A DNA stretch of 54,011 nucleotides from Amoeboaphelidium occidentale. Taxonomy: Eukaryota > Aphelidiomycota > Aphelidea. The position numbers and the translations under genes were made by a program. Under the pieces are notes generated by a model. It was not told the origin of the DNA and ran no database searches. It saw only the letters and a program-made list of their open reading frames with translations. The stretch spans positions 1 to 54,011 of the forward strand of contig JALGPX010000097.1 of assembly GCA_023515795.1 (NCBI GenBank). The letters run 5' to 3'. Positions 48,968 through 54,011 of the stretch are shown here, piece by piece; within the stretch, counting starts at the first letter, position 1, and each line of letters begins with the position of its first letter.

Positions 48968-49402
48968 ATGAGAAGAAAATCTTCGACATGCAGCTTAAGA
49001 TCATCCTTCTTCTCCTTCTGTAAGTTTTCTATCTCGTTCGAAGTACATTATTTCTGTAATTCTTTGCGTGAAAAATCTAAGCCATTTGCTGACTTTTCTA
49101 TATCTCTAGGGAAAGTTATAACAGTTTTATACTATGCTGATACTCAGAGATGTGGAATGAAATTGTGTTCATCTAGCTACTACTGGAGATATTGGATGGT
49201 TAAGTGATCAAACATGCTGGGACAAGATAAGAAGCAACTTGCGATGTCAAGAGATGTAAGAATCTTAGATGCGCTACAAAAGCCTCGTAACAATGATGAC
49301 TTATACTTACAAAGACATGATTTTGACCCCAGTTTCAGCTTGGATTCACTAATCACACATTATCCTGGCTACAATAAGATAATCAACGCCATGTTTCACT
49401 AG
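48968..49402 (+). CDS. Possible small gene (two in-frame ORFs split by TGA), copy 1
   Basis: Two ORFs in the same frame, 48968-49207 and 49214-49402, are separated by a TGA. The second encodes MLGQDKKQLAMSRDVRILDA and on to SLITHYPGYNKIINAMFH. In another frame, ATG at 48988 begins a signal-peptide-like run (MQLKIILLLLL) ended by a GTAAGT-type donor, so a spliced secreted Cys-containing peptide is possible. I could not find an intron that joins all parts in frame. The second copy (49450-49884) keeps the same TGA. A decayed gene is equally likely. Confidence 0.3.
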
Positions 49403-49449
49403 GACAGAATCAAAANCAACCTCTCGATCAGAGATAGTCATATGATTAT

Positions 49450-49884
49450 ATGAGAAGAAAATCTTTGACATGCAGCTTAAGATCATCCTTCTTCTCCTTC
49501 TGTAAGTTTTCTATATCGTTCGAACCACAATATTTCTGTAATTCTTTGCGTGAAAAATCTAAGCCATTTGCTGACTTTTCTATATCTCTAGGGAAAGTTA
49601 TAACAGTTTTATACTATGCTGATACTCAGAGATGTGGAATGAAATTGTGTTCATCTAGCTACTACTGGAGATATTGGATGGTTAAGTGATCAAACATGCT
49701 GGGACAAGATAAGAAGCAACTTGCGATGTCAAGAGATGTAAGAATCTTAGATGCGCTACAAAAGCCTCGTAACAATGATGACTTATACTTACAAAGACAT
49801 GATTTTGACCCCAGTTTCAGCTTGGATTCACTAATCACACATTATCCTGGCTACAATAAAATATTCAATGCCATGTTTCACTAG
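49450..49884 (+). CDS. Possible small gene, copy 2
   Basis: Near-identical to 48968-49402, including the TGA between the two ORFs. Differences are a handful of substitutions (for example EPQYF versus EVHYF and KIFNAMF versus KIINAMF). Same caveats as copy 1. Confidence 0.3.
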
Positions 49885-50079
49885 GACAGAATCAAAATGG
49901 CTTGAAACCGGTGGGAAAACCATTAAGATTTCGTGAAAAGAAGAAAGATTCTACTTGGATGTAACCTCGTGATGTGGTTGAATCCAATCAAATTGCGATT
50001 CACTCCTTAAAATGAAACCACGCTCAGATTCAAAAAAATATAAAAAGCAGAGAATTCTGGCCTTTTTTTCTTTATTGAA

Positions 50080-52372
50080 ATGAAATCTTCACTTTTACGC
50101 TTCATAGTGGGCTCGATGATGCTTTCTTATGCTATCGCTGTCCCGATGCCTGGTTCAGCAGTATCAACTTTTAGAAGAGGTTCTGCACAAGAAGCATCAA
50201 ATGAAGTACAATCGGTACCAGATGCTTTAGGCCCAAACTTCAATAATCATAAGAAGGTGAAACAAAAATGTGGTGCTGACAAGTCTGAAATTCTTCGAAG
50301 CCAACAGTTGTCTGCTGATTTCATTGAAGTTCCAAGGTTTGAAATTTTTACTACAAAAGATGCCAAAAATTTACGTGCTTGCTTAGCAGCAACAAAGTCT
50401 TGGGTTGAAACGCTGAGTACAAGCAAGCCCATCAAAATAGGACTGCTAATTAAGAACGCAAATGAAACAGGCGACTTCCTGATGGATGAAGGGCTGTTTA
50501 ATGAGTCCGCGAAAGTGCGTTTTAGCCTTGACCTCAAAGCGACAGGCGTGGGAAACTTGGAGAAAATCGTTGAAGCATTGAAAGTAAACCCGGCAATTAA
50601 GTCATTGAACTTGAAGTCTAATTCTATTGAAGATGAAGGTGCAAAAAACTTGGCTGAAGCATTGAAGAAGAATACTGCACTGCAATCATTGGACCTGGCG
50701 GAGAATTCTATTGGCCCTGAAGGTGCAAAAAACTTGGCTGAAGCATTGAAGAAGAATACTGCACTNCGTGCTTGCTTAGCAGCAACAAAGTCTTGGGTTG
50801 AAACGCTGAGAACAAGTCAGCCCATCAAAATAGGACTGCTAATTAAGAACGCAAATGAAACAGGCGACTTCCTGAATGATGAAAAGTTGTTCAGTGAATC
50901 CGACAAAGTGCGCTTTAGCCTCGTCCTTAAGGCAATAGGCACGGGAAACTTGGAGAAAATTGTTGAAGCATTGAAAATTAACACGGCAATTAAATCGGTG
51001 GACTTGAGGTCTAATTATGTCGGAGATGCAGGTGCGAAACACTTGGCTGAAGCATTGGAGAAGAATGCTGGACTTCAATCATTGGACTTAGCGTTAAATT
51101 CTATTGGCCCTGCAGGTGCAGAATACTTGGCTGAAGCATTGAAGAAGAATACTGGACTTCAATCATTGGACTTGAGGTCTAATTATATTGGCCCTGCTGG
51201 TGCAAAGGACCTGGCTGATGCATTGAAAGTGAACTCGGCAATTAAGTCATTGGACTTGAGTTCTAATTCTATTGGCCCAGAAGGTGCAAAACATTTCGCT
51301 GATGCATTGACGAACAACACTGGACTTCAATCATTGGCCTTGAGGTATAATTCTATTGAAGATGAAGGTGCGAGATACTTGGCTGAAGCATTGGAGACGA
51401 ATCCTGGACTTGAATCATTGGACTTGAGTTCTAATTCTATTGGCCCAGAAGGTGCAAAAAACTTCGCTGATGCATTGAAGAACAACACTGGACTTCAATC
51501 GGTGGACTTGTGGTCTAATTATATTGGAGATGAAGGTGCAAAGGACCTGGCTGAAGCATTGGNACTTGGCTGAAGCATTGAAGAAGAATACTGCACTTCA
51601 ATCATTGGACATGTGGTATAATTCTATTGGCCCTGCAGGTGCGAAACACTTGGCTGAAGCATTGAAGAAGAATACTGCACTGCAATCATTGGACCTGTGG
51701 TATAATTCTATTGAAGATGAAGGTGCAAAATATTTGGCTGAAGCATTGGAGACGAATACTGGACTTCAATCATTGGACTTGTGGTCCAATTCTATTCGCG
51801 CAGAAGGTGCAAAACACTTGGCCAAATCATTGAGGACTAATACTGCACTGCAATCATTGAACTTGGCGGAGAATTCTATTGGCCCTGCAGGTGCGAAACA
51901 CTTGGCTGAAGCATTGAAGAAGAATACTGCACTTCAATCGTTGGACCTGGGTTATAATTCTATTGAAGCTGCAGGTGCGAAACACTTGGCTGAAGCATTG
52001 AAGAAGAATACTGCACTTCAATCGTTGGACCTGGGTTATAATTCTATTGAAGCTGCAGGTGCGAAACACTTGGCTGAAGCATTGAAGAAGAATACTGGAC
52101 TTCAATCATTGGCCTTGAGGTATAATTTTATTGAAGATGAAGGCGCAAAACACTTGGCTGAAGTTTTGAAGAAAAATACTGCGCTTCAATCATTGGGCTT
52201 GAGTTATAATTCTATTGGACCTGCAGGTGCGAAACACTTGGCTGAAGCATTGAAGAAGAATACTGGACTTCAATCATTGGACTTGGGTTCTAATTATTTT
52301 AGTGATGAAGGCGCGAATGCTCTTAGAAAATCAATTAAAGGGAACAGAAAAATTTTAATAAGTGGAATTTAA
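50080..52372 (+). CDS. Secreted leucine-rich-repeat (RNI/NLRC3-type) protein, composite of contigs
   Basis: Starts at the ATG 50080 with a signal peptide (LLRFIVGSMMLSYAIAVPMP), then an N-terminal region of ~140 residues (RACLAATKSWVETL, IKIGLLIKNANETGDFL), then an array of ~28-residue (84-bp) repeats of the ribonuclease-inhibitor type (LQSLDLxxNSIGPEGAKxLA + EALKKNT), ending at TAA 52370-52372 after KSIKGNRKILISGI. Single N at 50766 and 51563 mark contig joins. After 50766 the N-terminal region repeats in diverged form (LRTSQPIK, FLNDEKLF), so at least two paralogues or alleles are stitched together and the true repeat number is unknown. Such folds bind proteins; an extracellular binding or effector role is inference. 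Confidence 0.7.
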
Positions 52373-52437
52373 TGCAAAATTTATGTTAACTGAATTCCAC
52401 AAATAAATTTATTTTTGACCAAAATAACCGAGAAAAN

Positions 52438-52585
52438 TGGACTTCAATCATTGGACTTTAGGGTTAGGGCGTAAGGTTGTTTATTGAATAGGTTAGGGGC
52501 GTAAGGTTGTTTATTGAATAAATATGCTTGTACATAAGTAACAATTCCAACAGGCTGCGAACACAGAAACCAGATGTTTGATCGT
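52438..52585. repeat. LRR fragment joined to TTAGGGTTAGGG and unit U (copies 2a and 2b)
   Basis: 52438-52456 is LRR coding sequence (CTTCAATCATTGGAC). It runs straight into TTAGGGTTAGGG (52458-52469), a 20-bp start of unit U, then a second TTAGGGG (52493-52499) and a longer start of U. N at 52437 and 52586 bound this small contig. It is an independent example of a coding sequence broken and followed by telomere repeat plus U. Confidence 0.75.
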
Positions 52586-52586
52586 N

Positions 52587-52730
52587 GCGAAACACTTGGC
52601 TGAAGCATTGAAGAAGAATACTGGACTTCAATCATTGGACTTGGGTTCTAATTATTTTAGTGATGAAGGCGCGAATGCTCTTAGAAAATCAATTAAAGGG
52701 AACAGAAAAATTTTAATAAGTGGAATTTAA
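52587..52730 (+). CDS. Duplicate of the LRR gene 3' end (contig overlap)
   Basis: Matches the last ~140 bp of the LRR gene (same stop) and its 3' flank as far as AATAACCGAGAAAA. It is another contig representing the same locus or a close paralogue, here continuing into sequence R3 and unit U. Confidence 0.75.
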   Translation, partial: AKHLAEALKKNTGLQSLDLGSNYFSDEGANALRKSIKGNRKILISGI

Positions 52731-52777
52731 TGCAAAATTTATGTTAACTGAATTCCACAAATAAATTTATTTTTGAC

Positions 52778-52840
52778 CAAAATAACCGAGAAAAATGAAT
52801 AACGGCCGAGCCCCGCCAAGAATTATGAGACTATGTTCAG
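52778..52840. repeat. Repeat R3 (LRR 3' flank), copy 1
   Basis: GACCAAAATAACCGAG through GCCCCGCCAAGAATTATG to CTATGTTCA; a second copy is at 53026-53090. Each copy leads directly into unit U at GGGCCGTAAGG, without a TTAGGG tract. Confidence 0.7.
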
Positions 52841-53024
52841 GGCCGTAAGGTTGTTTATTGAATAAATATGCTTGTACATAAGTAACAATTCCAACAGGCT
52901 GCGAACACAGAAACCAGATGTTTGATCGTGGCCACTATATCGGGCCTGGAGTAAAAAACTTAAATTGTCCGAGTTGAGAAACTTCTTGTAACAACCGTTA
53001 AACATCTCCAGCTTCACCTCAGTA
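52841..53024. repeat. Unit U, copy 3
   Basis: Starts at GGCCGTAAGG and runs to the N at 53025. Same order of landmarks as copy 1 (TATCGGGCCTGGAG, AAACTTCTTGTAACAACC, CATCTCCAGC). Confidence 0.8.
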
Positions 53025-53025
53025 N

Positions 53026-53090
53026 GACCAAAATAACCGAGAAAAATGAATAACGGCCGAGCCCCGCCAAGAATTTTGAGACTATGTTCA
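53026..53090. repeat. Repeat R3, copy 2
   Basis: Near-identical to 52778-52840 (AATTTTGAG instead of AATTATGAG). Confidence 0.7.
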
Positions 53091-53209
53091 GGGCCGTAAG
53101 GTTGTTTATTGAATAAATATGCTTGTACATAAGTAACAATTCCAACAGGCTGCGAACACAGAAACCAGATGTTTGATCGTGGCCACTATATCGGGCCTGG
53201 AGTAAAAAA
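53091..53209. repeat. Unit U, copy 4
   Basis: Starts at GGGCCGTAAGG and is cut by the N at 53210. Confidence 0.8.
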
Positions 53210-53217
53210 NCAAAACT

Positions 53218-53330
53218 ATCCACATAAACAAAACTCTCCTCGATAGAAGATCTGCAACAATTGCTTGATACAGAGCAGCATAACCGAGTAAATTCTGTTC
53301 AATCGACCTCTCGATCAGAGACAGTCATAT
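53218..53330. repeat. Subtelomeric repeat R2, copy 2
   Basis: Diverged copy of 48849-48961. Here it leads into ATTAGGGTGTTAGGG (53354-53368) and then unit U. Confidence 0.7.
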
Positions 53331-53353
53331 TTCTTCCGAGTAAACACCTTTTC

Positions 53354-53600
53354 ATTAGGGTGTTAGGGTCTTGGTTTAGGGGCGTAAGGTTGTTTATTGA
53401 ATAAATATGCTTGTACATAAGTAACAATTCCAACAGGCTGCGAACACAGAAACCAGATGTTTGATCTGATCACTATATCGGGCCTGGAGTAAAAAAACTT
53501 AAATTGTCCGAGTTGAGTAACTTCTTGTAACAACCGTTAAACATCTCCAGCTTCACCTCAGTAACCGGTCCAGCGCGACTACTGTGAAGACACAGATTGG
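53354..53600. repeat. Degenerate TTAGGG tract and unit U, copy 5 (right-truncated)
   Basis: ATTAGGGTGTTAGGGTC...TTTAGGGG precedes GCGTAAGG. The unit ends abruptly at CACAGATTGG (53600) and is followed immediately by fresh telomeric repeats. The same point in copy 6 continues (CACAGATTGGAACCTCG), so copy 5 is truncated there. Confidence 0.8.
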
Positions 53601-53621
53601 ATTAGGGTTTAGGGTTAGGGG
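53601..53621 (+). repeat. Interstitial telomeric repeat (TTAGGG-type)
   Basis: ATTAGGGTTTAGGGTTAGGG, about three telomeric units, sits between truncated unit U copy 5 and copy 6. Confidence 0.85.
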
Positions 53622-54011
53622 CGTAAGGTTGTTTATTGAATAAATATGCTTGTACATAAGTAACAATTCCAACAGGCTGCGAACACAGAAACCAGATGTT
53701 TGATCATGGCCACTATATCGGGCCTGGAGTAAAAAACTTAAATTGTCCGAGTTGAGAAACTTCTTGTAACAACCGTTAAACATCTCCAGCTTCACCTCAG
53801 TAACCGTCCAGCGCGACTACTGTGAAGACACAGATTGGAACCTCGTTGGAGGAGAGTGTAAAATATCGAAAAGCACTCCCAACTGTGTGGTGCACTAACG
53901 CGTCCTTTTAATAGGATAAGGGTGATAGAAAAAAAACAGATCTTACTCTTTGAGTAGCTGAAATAAATAACTATCGAATAGTAGTATGATACGGTACCTC
54001 TTTTGTGATCA
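53621..54011. repeat. Unit U, copy 6 (runs off the window)
   Basis: Starts with GCGTAAGG and continues past the truncation point of copy 5. It then matches 47390-47580 with moderate divergence (TGTGTGGTG, ACGGTACCTCTT). Confidence 0.8.

Larger units (their letters stand above)
48935..49897. repeat. Two near-identical 481-bp copies around one N
   Basis: 48935-49415 and 49417-49897 differ by only a few bases, with N at 49416. They are probably one locus represented by two haplotype contigs, or a recent tandem duplication. Confidence 0.85.

Noticed and set aside
50560-52320. 84-bp direct repeats as a CRISPR or satellite array
   Set aside because: They are in-frame 28-residue leucine-rich repeats after a signal peptide, with no spacers.
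52823-53795. Minus-strand ORFs of 64-80 codons in unit U (SFLLQARYSGHDQ...) as a protein family
   Set aside because: They recur only because the DNA repeat recurs. Their ends vary with the joins, they show no domain, and copy 1 (47154-47354) differs in frame.
1-54011. tRNA, rRNA or other structured RNA genes
   Set aside because: I saw no cloverleaf or rRNA core segment by eye. A covariance-model scan would be needed to exclude small RNAs.

Overview
The window is nuclear DNA of a eukaryote, most likely an early-diverging, flagellated, fungus-like organism. The evidence is: spliceosomal introns of only 30-48 bp, secreted LysM proteins, a fungal-type GH114-like fold, complex I and RFC subunits, the meiotic factor MND1, a FAM161-like centriole/cilium protein (hence flagellated cells), and TTAGGG telomeric repeats. 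A chytrid, rozellid or aphelid is my guess; the sequence does not settle it. Genes are very tightly packed: several convergent pairs have stop codons 3-11 bp apart, and one divergent pair shares 79 bp. Many starts have a TGTTTCA-like motif a short way upstream.

Layout. 1-11 kb: a secreted GH114-like protein (5' end outside the window), tRNA dihydrouridine synthase DUS3, a TBC1D9-type Rab GAP, FAM161, a small Ala/Pro/Ser-rich secreted or membrane protein, and a second TBC protein that has lost both catalytic fingers. 11-18 kb (minus strand): a RING-CH membrane ubiquitin ligase, two LysM secreted proteins, a membrane protein with beta-trefoil (QxW) repeats, and an M13 metallopeptidase broken by an in-frame stop and an assembly gap. 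18-33.6 kb: a GT61-like glycosyltransferase, an RFC subunit, the first WD40 receptor kinase, a second GH114-like protein, complex I NDUFB11/ESSS, MND1, a coiled-coil protein, several small secreted proteins, an EF-hand secretory protein, RAD23 and two polytopic membrane proteins.

33.7-45.5 kb holds the most striking content: three head-to-tail paralogues of the gene at 20.8 kb. After splicing, each of the four encodes about 1200 residues: signal peptide, about 21 WD-like repeats (enough for three seven-bladed propellers) predicted to lie outside the cell, one transmembrane helix, a conserved juxtamembrane motif, and a cytoplasmic protein kinase domain. All four kinases stop just after subdomain IX, so the C-terminal third of the kinase C-lobe is missing. 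In the three tandem genes every intron is phase 1 and the exons have nearly identical lengths (exon 2 is 735 nt in all three). I know of no described family with this architecture.

45.6-54 kb is a decaying, repeat-rich subtelomere: a broken 2OG-Fe(II) oxygenase gene, an F-box gene whose 3' end is replaced by a telomere-linked repeat, a secreted leucine-rich-repeat protein assembled from overlapping contigs, and at least six copies of a repeat (unit U) that starts at TTAGGG-like sequence and is cut at different points on its right side. This is what successive telomere-primed addition of a retroelement at a chromosome end would leave, with the end to the right. Single-N joins between near-identical flanks show that the order of pieces beyond about 48.4 kb is not reliable.
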